Assembly (NCBI GenBank): GCA_023053685.1
Contig: JALIGW010000032.1
Coordinates: 6,205,720-6,269,719, forward strand
DNA from: Diadophis punctatus similis
Lineage: Eukaryota; Chordata; Lepidosauria; Squamata; Dipsadidae
DNA length: 64,000 nucleotides
Direction of reading: 5' to 3'
In this document: in pieces, positions 10,262 through 21,155 of the stretch
Position numbering within the stretch: position 1 is the first letter of the stretch
How the letters are laid out: every line of letters starts with the position of its first letter
Notes under the pieces: generated by a model
The model's database searches: none
The model's input: the letters and a program-made list of their open reading frames with translations, nothing else
Told to the model about the DNA's origin: nothing
Translations under genes and position numbers: made by a program

Positions 10262-10456
10262 GAAATTCAGCAGGTTCTGACAGGTTCTGGAGAACCGGTA
10301 GCGGAAATTTTGAGTAGTTCAGAAACTGGCAAATACCACCTCTGGCTGGACCCAGAGTGGGGTGGGAATGGGGATTTTGCAATATCCTTCCCCTGCCATG
10401 CCCACCAAGCCATGCCCACAGAACCGGTGGGGAAAAATTGTGAATTTCACCCTGGG
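10262..10456. mobile_element. hAT-like MITE inserted in a CR1 copy
   Basis: The terminal inverted sequences are CAGGGGTGAAATTCAGC and GTGAATTTCACCCTG. CR1 tail sequence on the right (GGGGTTGGATTTGAAGACC) continues the CR1 on the left. The flanking target duplication is only partial. Confidence 0.55.
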
Positions 10457-10495
10457 CATGGGGTTGGATTTGAAGACCACCAAGGTCTTCCTTCC

Positions 10496-10557
10496 TTCCT
10501 TCCTTCCTTCCTTCCTTCCTTCCTTCCTTCCTTCCTTCCTTCCTTCCTTCCTTCCTC
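10496..10557. repeat. (TTCC)n microsatellite
   Basis: Fifteen TTCC units exactly where two CR1 copies meet. Confidence 0.97.
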
Positions 10558-10733
10558 CTTTCCAATACTTGAGGGGGCTGTCACAGGGAAGAGGTGGGTC
10601 AATTTATTCTCCAAAGCACCTGAGGGCAGGACAAGCAATGGATGGAAAATCATTAGATCACCAACCTAGAACTAAGAAGAAATTTCTCAACGGTGAGAAC
10701 AATCAATCAGTGGAACGCCTTGTCTCCAGAAGT
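10558..10733 (+). mobile_element. CR1 3' fragment (first part, split by the LTR element)
   Basis: CR1-type sequence (CCAATACTTGAGGGGGCTGT, ATTCTCCAAAGCACC, CAGTGGAACGCC) stops at the GAAGT target duplication of the LTR element. Confidence 0.75.
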
Positions 10734-10863
10734 TGTCAGGGTTCCAAATAGCATCGAAAATTAAACCAGAGTCCGAGGCCAAGTATTCCTCAAAGTTCCA
10801 ATTTATTAACAGAGCCATGTTGGCACATCTGGGAGAAACCCAAATCTGAAGTCCCAGGGGTTC

Positions 10864-11496
10864 TTATGATCTCGAATGGTACCTTGCCCCCTCTAGGAAT
10901 TGTCTCCAAGTGAGCAGTGCCCACCGAACTGCATAGGCTTCTTTCTCCCAAATGGCCCATCTCCTCTCGGTGGCTGTGAGCTTCTTCGACACGTAAGCGC
11001 ACGGCAGGAATTGGCCCCTTTCATCTTTCTGCAACAGCACCGGCACCACCACCACACTGCTGGCGTCCAACTGAATTATGAACTGCTGTTCTGGGTCGGG
11101 GTCCCAATGCGGAGATGTTTCCTCTCCCAGCGACGCCTTGGCCTTGTCAGATGGGGGAGGGGATTCTTCCTCTTGTTGGGCCAGGCGGCTCCGCTCCGGT
11201 GGCTTTGGGGGTTTTTTCCGCCTCCCAGGGGTTGGCCTTGCTCTCGGCTGCGGAATTGGGGCCGGCGCTAAGCATTCTGAAGCCCAATGACCGGTTTGGC
11301 CGCATCTATGGCACTTTAGACCTCTCGTTGCTTCGGGGTCCGTGTCGCGGCTTGCTTCATTTGGGATCAGCGGCCCAGAGGCCTTCTGGATGGTCTTTCG
11401 CCCGGAGGTTTCTTGAGGTCTCAGGTCACATGATCCAGAACGATGGCCGTGTTGTACCAGTCCTGGATCCGGTCCGGGACTCCCCTGATGTTCCAC
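10864..11496 (-). pseudogene. Zinc knuckle joined directly to an RNase H fragment
   Basis: A single open frame carries a CX2CX4HX4C zinc knuckle (CHRCGQTGHWASEC) typical of nucleocapsid and, about 90 residues later, the start of a pol RNase H domain (FIIQLDASSVVVVPVL, AYVSKKLTATERRWAIWEKE, AYAVRWAL). Protease and reverse transcriptase that normally lie between the two are absent, so this is a deletion product and not a natural gag-pol arrangement. Confidence 0.65.
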
Positions 11497-12526
11497 GACT
11501 TTCTCAGTTCTGGGTCAAGGGCGTCCCAGAACGTGTGCACCAAGAGGCACTTGGGCCAGTCTCGCACCTTCCCGGCCGCCCGTCGGAATTCCCACACCAA
11601 CTCCTTCACTGGGCGACCCGCTTGCTTCAGCCCCTTAATCTGCGCTTCAGCTTCCACTTGTTGGGCCATGTCATTAAACGGACCCGCATCAGCCGGACAA
11701 ATTCATCAGCATCATTGAGTTCTGGGGCCGCTTCGTCGTGGACCTCTGCCACCCACTCTGCTGCTTCCCCCTCGTTCATCCCCTCGGTTATCGCATTGAT
11801 CAGTTCTCGGTCCGACTGATATTGGGCTCCGAACTGGTCGATGTACACCCAGACCCGGTGTAGGAAATAGGCCAGCCTCTTGGAGTCCCCATCAAATGTG
11901 GCCCAGAACCGAGGGGGCTGTGCCGGGGCTGGCTGGCTGGTGGCTTGCACTGGTGCGGCTGGCGGGATGATTGCCTGTGGTGGGGGCCCTCCCAGTTGCG
12001 CCCCCGCCAGATGCATTGGCTGGGCTGTTCCTGGCGCAGCTCCATCTGGGGAGAAGGGTCCTGGCTGTGGCAGCTGGGCTTGTGCGGCGGGACTGGGCAC
12101 GGCAGGGGGTGGTGCAGCACCGAACATCGAAGCGGGGTTCACTTGCTGCTGGGTCCCAGGGCCCCATTGGCACTGCGCCCATCCCATGCCTGGGAAGAAA
12201 GCCCACCCTGCTGGGGCTGTTCTTGGTGGCACAAGGCCGAGGTTTGGCGGCAGGTTTAAGGCTTGCAATCCCCACAATCCCTGCTGCCAGACCAGCAGGC
12301 TTCCAAGCCCGGACCATTGGGCCATCTGTGCATCGGGGTGACGGGTCGCCCACGTAGGCTTCACCCTGGTGGAGAGACTTGCCGGGGTTTCGCTCCTCAC
12401 CGTGTGGAATGAGGCAAAGTCTCGGCTCAATTGGGCCAGTGGGTCCCTCCTCGGGAATGAGAACGTTGGCTGGGCCACGTTCCATCTTGTGGCCTCGGGT
12501 CCTGAAGGGGGGTTGGTCCAACTCAC
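11421..12526 (-). pseudogene. gag-like capsid region, frameshifted
   Basis: A frame from 12526 to about 11630 begins with a Pro/Gly/Gln-rich stretch and leads into a retrotransposon gag domain (FLHRVWVYIDQFGAQYQSDR, ITEGMNEGEAAEWVAEVHDE). After a frame change near 11650 the gag domain continues (WEFRRAAGKVRDWPKCLLVH, TFWDALDPELRKSWN). The composition and motifs fit Ty3/gypsy-type gag of vertebrate LTR elements. Inactive because of the frameshift and the missing pol. Confidence 0.65.
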
Positions 12527-13404
12527 GCTTAGTCATCCAAACTGGCTGGGGAGTTCCATCAGCAATTGACTGCATGACAGTGGCTGGGATCTCTCACCTT
12601 CGGAACGTCCGGCTGGCATGAGGTTCAGCTGTGTCCACTTGTGGGCCGAGGCTGATCCTGTGCCCAGGTGTGATTCCCACATTTGCTCCGTGGGAGAGCT
12701 CAGCCCTCCGACTGCGCCTTGAGAGGCCCGCTCTTGTGGAGAGGGTGCTCAGGGGTTAGGCTGTTTGCGCCGAGCCCCCAGCTGGCATTCCCTCTCCGTG
12801 GCCTCCGCGGCTTCCACCATGGCTTTGGAAGGAACGTAGAGGGTCTTGACATGAATACGCGATCCATCCCCTACTTGTTTCCCCGTGACATGCTTTTCTT
12901 CCTCCATCTTCTCTGAGTCTTTACACCGCCCGTTGCCGGGCTCAGGACCCCGAACAGCGCCTCCAGGAGTCGGGATAGCTGGGTGAATTTTAAGAGAGAT
13001 TCGGGTTAGTGTCAGGGTTCCAAATAGCATCCAAAATTAAATCAGAGTATTCCTCAAAGTTCCAATTTATTAGCAGAGCCATGTTGGCACATCTGGGAGA
13101 AACCCGAATCTGAAGTCCCAACTGGGTTTCTCCACCCAGTTGAAAGTTCAAGCCCTTGTCTCCACACCCCCAAGTCCATCACGTTGACCAAACTTCATCT
13201 GCCAACATCCATCTCCTTCCGTGCAGGTGCAGAAGTGCAAAGGCAAAGGATGACCTTGACGATCTAGAAGGAATTTGTTATGGCTACATGCAGACATCCC
13301 TCATGCAGTGACCCCTCCCAAATTCCCACAGCAAAGAATACATTTTAAAATAGCATAAAGTGTGGCAGGCCAAAGACCCCAACTAAAATGGCTTCGGCCT
13401 GACA

Positions 13405-13550
13405 GAAGTTGTGGGTGCTCCAGCAACTGGAGGTTCTCAAGAAAAGATTGGACAATCCTTTATATGGGATGGTATAAGGACTCCTGCCTTGGGCAGAGGG
13501 TTGGACTAGATGACTCCAAGGTCCCTTCCAGCCCTGTGATTCTGTAACTT
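13405..13550 (+). mobile_element. CR1 3' fragment (second part, after the LTR element)
   Basis: Directly after GAAGT the CR1 tail continues (TGTGGGTGCTCCAGCAACTG, GAGGTTCTCAAGAAAAG, GGTTGGACTAGATGAC) to the terminal ATTCTG-type end. Confidence 0.8.
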
Positions 13551-14043
13551 GCATTTACATGACATCTTGGGGACTGACTTCACTCGTTTCCTGAGTTGGC
13601 ATAAACCACTGAACTCTAAAACAAAAATAACAACAACTAAGTGAGATGTTCAAAAAACCAAAACAACATAATAACCCCAAATCACCTTTAATATTTCTTT
13701 TTGGTCCATTGCCTGCCGGATAATTCTTGAGTGACACCTTTGTGCCACTCCTTCACTATTGTAGTTCTTTCAACTCTTGGCTTCAAGATCTGTTGACTGG
13801 ATTCACATCTCCGCTTAAATGTTCATTCATTTTTGTGGCTTTGCCCAAACACGGACGATTAAACCTAGCAGGGCTGACATCGTAAGTCACAAAACACTAA
13901 CCAAGATTCACACTAACCAAGGTCAATGTGTTGAGTGAATGTGTCCAGTAGATTTTTTACTTATTTGGTGAGACCCATCAGGCACATGAAGTCACGGAGT
14001 TGTCATATAAGTTTCCATATTTCACATTTGAAAGCCTATAATT
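13551..14043. other. Unassigned AT-rich stretch
   Basis: No supported gene or repeat is seen between the CR1 end and the MITE at 14044. Confidence 0.4.
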
Positions 14044-14161
14044 CAGTGTTCAGTTTGACGATGGGTGGACTTCAACTCCCAGAATTCCCCAGACAGCTGG
14101 CTGGGGAATTCTGGGAGTTGAAGTCCACCCATCTTCAAGCTGCCAAACTTGAGAACCACTG
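14044..14161. mobile_element. Palindromic hAT-like MITE
   Basis: Mirrored arms GGACTTCAACTCCCAGAATT and AATTCTGGGAGTTGAAGTCC meet at the centre. The right end is GAGAACCACTG; the left end is degraded. Confidence 0.65.
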
Positions 14162-14771
14162 CTACTTCCAACCATCTTCCTTCTTTCTTCTACCTGGCTG
14201 TCCATCTTCCTGCTGCAGCGTGGAAGAAGGAGAAACCCAGAAGTCGCCTATTTCACCTTGGATCACCACCCAGGCTACAAAGCAGCTGTGGGCTTACTCA
14301 CAACCACAAATCAAAGCTGGAATGCACTTTGTGAGCTGCGGAGCTCTTAATGCCGAGTCTTCAATTGTGCAGTGCTCTCACAGCTGCTTGGGACGCAGCC
14401 ACAAAGCCATGAAGCACCTGCTGGAGCCCGAGAGTGCCTGGGATGGAGAAAGTCACCCACCGCAGGAGAGGGGGAGGCCGATTGCAGCTTGTCTTTGTAA
14501 ACATCCTGAAGGTTTTGTTTGAAAGGGTGTTGAAAGCAGACCGGCTCTTCCCAGCTTCCGTTTCTGAAGTCAGCAGGGAGCCATGGCCGAGTGCCACGGG
14601 CTTGTAGCCCTGAGGGACTGCACACCACAACTTCTCCCAACTTCTATTCACCTTGGCAAGGCTGGCTAGTTTGCGATAGTGGGGAAGATTTGTAGCTCGG
14701 GTGGAGGATGAGGATGGAGGATCGTTCTCCGAGCTTCCGAACGTTGCGTTACTAGGCTACGTAACGTCTGC

Positions 14772-15345
14772 AGAGATTCTCAGTCATCCTTGTCATGGTT
14801 GTCCCAAAGGTGCTTTTTCAGGAGGCAACTGGACTTCCTGGCTTTTATTTGAAGACATTTCACTTCTCATCCAAGAAGCTTCTTCAGCTCTGACTTGGAT
14901 GGTGGAAGATGGAAGGATTTATATTCCTTGCAGACAGCTGGTCATTTGCATCCTTTTATTTAGAGGGTCATTGAAGCACTTGGGGGTTTATCTGTGTTCT
15001 CAGGGTCACCTGGATGACTGAGAATCTCTACAAACATTTAGCTATACAATTTGGGATGAACACCCTTTGAATGGTGTGGGAGTAGGAACAGATTTCCAGA
15101 GGAAAAAATGGCAGACTGCAGGAACCAGGAGCACCACTCAGGTGACCGAGGACACAGATAAACCTCCAAGTGGCTTCAACAGCTCTCTAAAAAGGATGCA
15201 AATGACCAGCTATCTGCAAGGAGTATAAATCCTTCCATTTCCCACCATCCAGTCAGAGCTGAAGAAGCTTCTTGGATGAGAAGAGAAATGTCTTCAAAGA
15301 GAAAACAAGGAAGCCCAGTTGCCTCCTGAAAAAGCACCTTTGGGA
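14772..15345. repeat. Two copies of the palindromic repeat family in tandem
   Basis: The first copy starts CAGAGATTCTCAGTCATCC and ends GGATGACTGAGAATCTCT near 15028, a clear terminal inverted repeat. A second partial copy from about 15080 ends with TGCCTCCTGAAAAAGCACC. Confidence 0.7.
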
Positions 15346-15781
15346 CAGGCTACGTAATATCTTCAGCAGAGTTTAAGGGATGTCCATGTTGGTGTCCTTC
15401 TACTTATAAGGGCTTTGTGTGGTCAGTAGGTCTTGTGATGGGAAGGTCACATCAGGTGAGGTCTTGTGGTGGGTCTTGTGATGGGTCACATCCGGTGAGG
15501 GTCTTGGCTAGGCTGCCCCAGCCCAAGCACTGACCTAGCTTGGCTCACCTGCCTTGCAAGCTTCTGGGGCTCCCTAGGGAAGAGGAGTCACCAGGAGACT
15601 TTTTGTCCATGGCTCAACCGACAACCACAGGATGGGCCTCAGCACAAGGTGAAGGGTTCCTGGTGCTGCAGAGAGCCCACTCCCCTGGTTTACTCCAGTC
15701 AAACTTTATGAGCCTTTGTGCCACACTGGAAGCATTGGAGGGCATTGTGGGGTCACAGCCACCAGAGGAGATGCTATAGAC

Positions 15782-15915
15782 CAGTGTTTCTCAACCTTGA
15801 GAGTTTGAACATGTATGGACTTCAACTCCCACAATTCCCCAGCCAGAAGGCTGGCTGGAGAATTCTGGGAGTTGAAGTCCACACATCTTAAAGTTACCAA
15901 CATTGAGAAACACTG
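15782..15915. mobile_element. Palindromic hAT-like MITE with perfect 8-bp target duplication
   Basis: Ends CAGTGTTTCTCAACCTTG and CATTGAGAAACACTG enclose mirrored GGACTTCAACTCCCA and TGGGAGTTGAAGTCC arms. CTATAGAC is duplicated at 15774-15781 and 15916-15923. This is the best copy of the family also seen near 1153, 5656, 14044, 32970 and 36097. Confidence 0.85.
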
Positions 15916-16047
15916 CTATAGACTCTGGGCATCATCACCAAGCTCTACAGTGATCCAGCCTGACCATAATCAAAGCAGTTGATTCCTTTCACCCTCAAAT
16001 GTCTGGTTTCCAGGTATTTCCAGATGGGAAATATCTTGGGATAGTTC

Positions 16048-18480
16048 CAGATACAACACTAGACTCAATAACTGCCTTGATCTCATCTTCTGCAACAGTT
16101 CAAACTCAATATGTGGATTACAAACAAAAGAACCCTTCTCCAACAGTGATCACAGTATGATTGACTTCAATCTCAATATACACCCTTACAAAAATCAACA
16201 ATATGACAAGATTCCCTGTTACAATTTCAAAAAAGCAAACTTTGATCTCATAAACACTGACCTCTCTTCTCTTGATTGGCAAACCCTATTCATGGACTGC
16301 AACACTGCTGATGACCACAACAACATTTTCCTACGTCAAGTCCAAAGAGTCATAAAACTATACGTACCACTATTCATTCCCAAAAATAGGAAGCACAAAC
16401 TACCCACAACAATCAGGAAGCTCCAATAAAAAAAAAATATCTCTGGCATAAAAACAAAACGGGCCACATAACCAACTATAAAAGCCGATACAAAAACTTA
16501 TGCAAACAAATAAAGACTGAATGCACAAATTATCTTATCAATCAAGAGGAAAACCTCCTGCGCACAAATTCCAACCGAGCATTCTACAAGTTCGTAAACA
16601 ACAAACTCAAAGTGACGAGAACTATCCCACCCCTTAAAGGCCCCAACAATAAAGACTGTAATGATGAATCCGACAAAGCCAACCTCTTCAACACATTCTT
16701 AGGCTCAGTCTTTATAAACAGCAACAACTCATGTCCTATATTCCCTAGTCGAACCTCAAACAATGACAATGATCTAATACAAACTGACTTTACAGAAGAC
16801 AAGGTTAGAAAGGCTCTACACAACCTAAAACCATCCCTATCCATAGGACCAGATGGACTTTGTGCTTACTTCTTAAAAAAACTTTCCACCGTCCTATCAG
16901 AACCTCTGAGCATTATTTTTGACATATCTCTCAGAACCAGCACCCTACCCAACCTATGGTCACTAGCCACGGTTATCCCTGTCTTCAAAAAGGGAGACCC
17001 CAACCTAGTTGAAAATTATAGACCAATCTCCTTATGTTGCGCCACCTGCAGAGTCATGGAATCAATCATCAACCAATCCATTACCCTCCACTTAGAGACA
17101 AACAACCTACTCTCTCACAAACAATTTGGTTTCAGAAAAATGTTATCCTGCAACCTACAACTTCTACATTGTAAAAACATATGGACTACAAAACTCGACC
17201 AGGGCAAAGCAATAGATGCAATCTACATAGACTTTTGTAAAGCCTTTGACTCCGTAGTACACGACAAACTACTCCTAAAACTAAAATCTTATGGCATCTC
17301 TGGCCCCCTACACAAATGGATAACTGCATTCCTGTCAAACAGACAACAAGTGGTTAAAATAGGATCATCTCTATCAAACCCTGTACCTGTTAACAGCGGT
17401 GTTCCCCAAGGAAGCGTTTTAGGACCTACTCTCTTCATTCTTTACATAAATGACATTTGTGATATTATACAAAGCAACTGCGTCCTCTTCGCAGATGACG
17501 TAAAACTATTCAACACCACAGATAATACTACAACCCTTCAAAAAGACCTTGACTATATATCTGAATGGTCAAACAAGTGGCAACTACCAATCTCTATCAA
17601 CAAATGCTCAATTTTACACATTGGCAAAAATAATCAAAACACTAAATACAAACTTGATGATCATGACCTTGATGATGATCCTCACTCAGTAAAGGACCTC
17701 GGAGTACTCATCTCTAACAATCTAAGTGCCAGAACCCACTGCAACTACATAGCAAAGAAGGCATTAAGAGTGGTTAACCTAATCTTGCGCAGCTTCTTCT
17801 CTGGTAACATTGTACTCTTAACCAGAGCATACAAAACATTTGCTAGACCGATTTTTGAATACAGCTCATCAGTCTGGAACCCACACTACATATCAGACAT
17901 CAACACAATTGAGAATATCCAGCGATACTTCACAAGAATATTACATTCCTCTGTTCACAACAGAATTCCTTATGAAACCAGACTTGAAATTTTGGGACTT
18001 CAAAATTTAGAACTCCGCCGCCTTCGATCTGACCTAAGTGTAGCTCACAAAATTATCCGCCTCAATGTCCTACCTGTTAACGACTATTTCAGCTTCAACC
18101 GCAATAATACACGAGCTCACAATAGATACGAACTTAATGTAAACCGCTCCAGACTTGATTGCAAAAAATTCGACTTCAACAACAGAGTTGTCAACGCCTG
18201 GAACACTTTACCTGACTCAGTAGTTTCTTCCCCAAACCCCAAAAACTTCAACCTCTTATTATCTACCATTGACCTCACCCCATTCCTAAGAGGTCAGTAA
18301 GGGGCGTGCATAAGTGCACAATCGTGCCTACCGTTCCTGTCCTATGTACCCATATAATCATACCCCTTTTACTCTTATTCATGCTTGTAATATTACATAT
18401 ATATTCAATCATGTTTTACTGTTTGTACTTTGCTTATAATCATATATGCTTGACAAATAAACAAATAAAATAAAATAAAA
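16048..18480 (+). mobile_element. CR1/L2-clade LINE, 5'-truncated, near-intact reverse transcriptase
   Basis: The copy starts inside the endonuclease domain (LDLIFCNSSNSICGL, then SNSDHSMIDF, the SDH motif) at 16048-16436. A stop and frame change at an A-run near 16430-16440 interrupt it. The frame is then open from about 16445 to 18300. The reverse transcriptase shows NYRPISLCC, KQFGFRK, IDFCKAFDSVVHDKLL, SGVPQGSVLGPTLF and the catalytic FADDVKLF box. The C-terminal part (ARPIFEYSSSVWNP) ends at LTPFLRGQ and a TAA at 18298-18300. A 3' UTR of about 170 bp follows and ends in a short AAATAAAAT-type tail. The order and motifs fit CR1/L2-like non-LTR elements; the exact family needs a library match. 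It is probably immobile because the 5' end and frame are broken, but it is clearly the youngest-looking LINE in the window. Confidence 0.9.
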
Positions 18481-19319
18481 ATAAATTTGGTGGATGATGT
18501 CTTAAGTTGCTGTTGTGCCTTTCTCTCCAAAATATTCATGGTAGCCTTTGCCTGCCAAAAAGGAAGGAGGGCATTGATGTCCCAACCTATCTGAAGATGA
18601 AGAGATGCCTTCAAGATTCCCTCCTAAGCCGCGTTTTCCAGACTCTTCTAAGTGATCCAGCAACTTCTGCTAGCAACACACCTGCAAGAGCCAGGAGACC
18701 AAGGGACCTTTGGCTCACACCTGCCAGTTCCATGTTGTCCTCCCTCCCTTGTGACCTCATCACTCAGCCTTGACATCACCGCCTAGCAACCAGGAAGTAA
18801 CAGCTACTCCAAGGAAGAAGTAGGAAGCAGGACGCAGGCTCAGGTGGACCTCAGCCAGATACAGCAGTGGGCTGCTCATAGGAATCAGGGTCCTTTCCCT
18901 TGAGGTGGGTCTGGGGTAGCCCCGGGGAAGAGACTGCTGGAGGAGGCCTCCTGTCCCTCAGCCAGGAGTAGCATTACTTCCTCCATCCAGGTTTGGCCAC
19001 CATATGCTTTGTCTATAATGTTCACAAGCTACCCAAACCCAGATTGGAGCTCTGAGGGTGGGGTAGAAAGGGAAGGGGCTGAAGGCAGGATCAGAAATGA
19101 ACCATGGTTGCTCGGAGAGATACCCTGAAGCCGGTTGGCTGATGCTGACAACCCAAAACAAATAGAACTTCACACATCAACAGGAACATGAAGGACAGCA
19201 AAGGAAAGGGGTTCTGGGGAGAGGAACTTCTAATGTGAATTCCCACCCACCCCCATTTTAAATGCTGGGCAGTGGTGTGAGCTGGAGATTGTATCTCCCA
19301 TTTCATTCCCTGTCTCCTT
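18481..19319. other. Unassigned stretch between two LINE copies
   Basis: Only short frames without domains; no clear repeat ends. Confidence 0.4.
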
Positions 19320-19507
19320 CCACCTATTTATTTTGATTTCATTTATTTATTTTTGTCAAACATGTATGAGATAACAGATATAAGTATAAACATGTTTATG
19401 AATACATGAAATGGATACAAATAAATGGGGACATTAGGACAGAGATGGTAGGCACAATGGTGCACTTATGCACACCCTTACAGACCTCTTAGGAATGGGG
19501 TGAGGTC
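19320..19507 (-). mobile_element. CR1/L2-clade LINE 3' end, short truncated copy
   Basis: The same 3' UTR as in the copies at 18.3 kb and 23.6 kb is present in reverse orientation: TTATTTATTTTTGTCAAACA, the TGCACTTATGCA motif, and the coding end corresponding to LTPFLRG. It abuts the (GGA)n(GAA)n microsatellite. Confidence 0.75.
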
Positions 19508-19522
19508 AACCTACCCAAAAAG

Positions 19523-19711
19523 ATGGAGGAGGAGGAGGAGGAGGAGGAGGAGGAGGAGGAGGAGGAGGAGGAGGAGGAGGAGAAGAAGAAGAAGAAGAAG
19601 AAGAAGAAGAAGAAGAAGAAGAAGAAGAAGAAGAAGAAGAAGAAGAAGAAGAAGAAGAAGAAGAAGAAGAAGAAGAAGAAGAAGAAGAAGAAGAAGAAGA
19701 AGAAGAAGAAG
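19523..19711. repeat. (GGA)n then (GAA)n microsatellite
   Basis: About 58 bp of GGA followed by about 130 bp of pure GAA, at the 3' coding end of a truncated LINE. A GAA run of this length can form triplex DNA. Confidence 0.97.
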
Positions 19712-19982
19712 ATGCTTGTGGAGAAGTTGGAAAATGGGTGGTGTGGATAAGTGTTCACCCATGGAACCAAGCATGGAAGGAGGTGCCCCAATACTTCCCA
19801 AAACATTTAGGAAGGGAAGGGGCACAACGCAGCATCCCTTGGCCTGCTGGCCCTGGGTCCTCTTCTGAGGTCTCCCAGATGCTTCTGGGATGGACTACCT
19901 GTGTGGTCCAGCCCTGAGAAACGTTCTCCTGCACTGCCCTCTGCTGGTGCCACACAAGAGGCGGGGTTGTTGTTTTGTTTTT

Positions 19983-20006
19983 TGCTCTCTCTCTCTCTCT
20001 CTCTTT
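19983..20006. repeat. Short (CT)n microsatellite
   Basis: About eleven CT units in otherwise unremarkable sequence. Confidence 0.8.
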
Positions 20007-20615
20007 CTGCTTCTGTGTCCTCCGTATCTTTTAAAAATGGAATCAGAACCGTTTAGATTTAGGAAGAGTTGGACATGCAAATCCCATGGCTCCCACAAAG
20101 AGCTCCGTGGCTGGATGACAAGCCAAGAACTCACAATTAGCGGTTGACATCACAAAGCTGCTGGGAAGATTAAGGAGACACAATGTTGGCTACGGAAACT
20201 CCTGCAAGACTCCTGGTGTTAAGAAAGGGAAACCGACAGGCTGCAAGTTTTTCAGAGTTAGGAGGATAAAAATGATGGACGCTCGCCAAGTTGCCTCTAA
20301 ATTAATAGCTCTGACCTGCCTTTCTCTCCTGCCTTTTCTAATTGTTTGCTCTTGGGATGATGATGTTTTACTCAGGTTTTTAATTACTGTCATTTAATAC
20401 GCCGGCTTATGTGTCTTCGGAAGGATGAGAATAAATCACCCCCTCTAGCGGTTAGCAGAACGGGAGCCAAAACAGAAAAAACGAGGGAAGGATTCCCAAA
20501 TAAAAGCATTTTAGAAAACACTGTGCATAACACAGATATGCGTGCAGAGCCAGAGAGACTAGCAGAGGTGTGCAGGAGCCTTGCTGCATTGACTGTCGGT
20601 TGAAAATGACAAAGT

Positions 20616-20900
20616 GGGAAGGAAGGAAGGAGGGAAGGGAGGAAGGAGGAAGGGAGAGAGGGAGGGAGAGGATGGGAGGGAAAAGGAAGATGCAAGGGAT
20701 GGGAAGAGGAAGGAAGGAAGGAGGAAGGAAGGAAGGAAGGAAGGAAGGAAGGAGGGTGGGAGGGAGAAGGAAGATGCAAGGGAGGGGGAGAGGAGGGAGG
20801 GAGGGAGGGAGGGAGGGAAGGAAGGAAGGAAGGAAGGAAGGAAGGAAGGAAGGAAGGAAGGAAGGAAGGAAGGAAGGAAGGAAGGAAGGAAGGAGGGAAG
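20616..20900. repeat. (GGAA)n/(GGGA)n purine tract
   Basis: Imperfect GGAA, GGGA and GGAG blocks end in a pure (GGAA)n run at 20817-20890. It lies about 260 bp before the first supported exon of the host gene. Confidence 0.95.
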
Positions 20901-21155
20901 GACGATGTTCCACTTTTTCTAACGGAATAAAAGCCCAGAGGAAATTTGCCCCTGCATAAAACGTGGGGTGGTAGCCTCCCAGATTGTGAGAGGCTTCAAC
21001 ATTAGGGATTGTGGGGGTGGGCTTATGGAGCCACCCACCCACCCCAGATGCATGGGCCTTACTGGGCCCCTGAGAACCAGACACAGCCTCTCCCTGCCCC
21101 TTCAGCTGCAGGTTCATCCGGCTTCTTCCCATCTCTCTCCTTCCCAGCCTTTCAG

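Larger units (their letters stand above)
10734..13404 (-). mobile_element. Ty3/gypsy-like LTR retrotransposon, internally deleted
   Basis: The element has a full LTR at 13010-13404 (395 bp, TGTCAGG..CCTGACA) and a truncated LTR at 10734-10856 that keeps only about 123 bp. Perfect 5-bp target duplications (GAAGT) lie outside both. Reading on the minus strand the order is LTR, gag-like frames, zinc knuckle, RNase H, truncated LTR. Protease, reverse transcriptase, integrase and most of the 3' LTR are missing. Because the duplications are intact, the losses happened inside the element. It sits within a CR1 copy, which resumes at 13405. Confidence 0.85.

Noticed and set aside
11880..12357. Plus-strand frames opposite the gag-like region
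   Set aside because: Shadows of the minus-strand gag frame.
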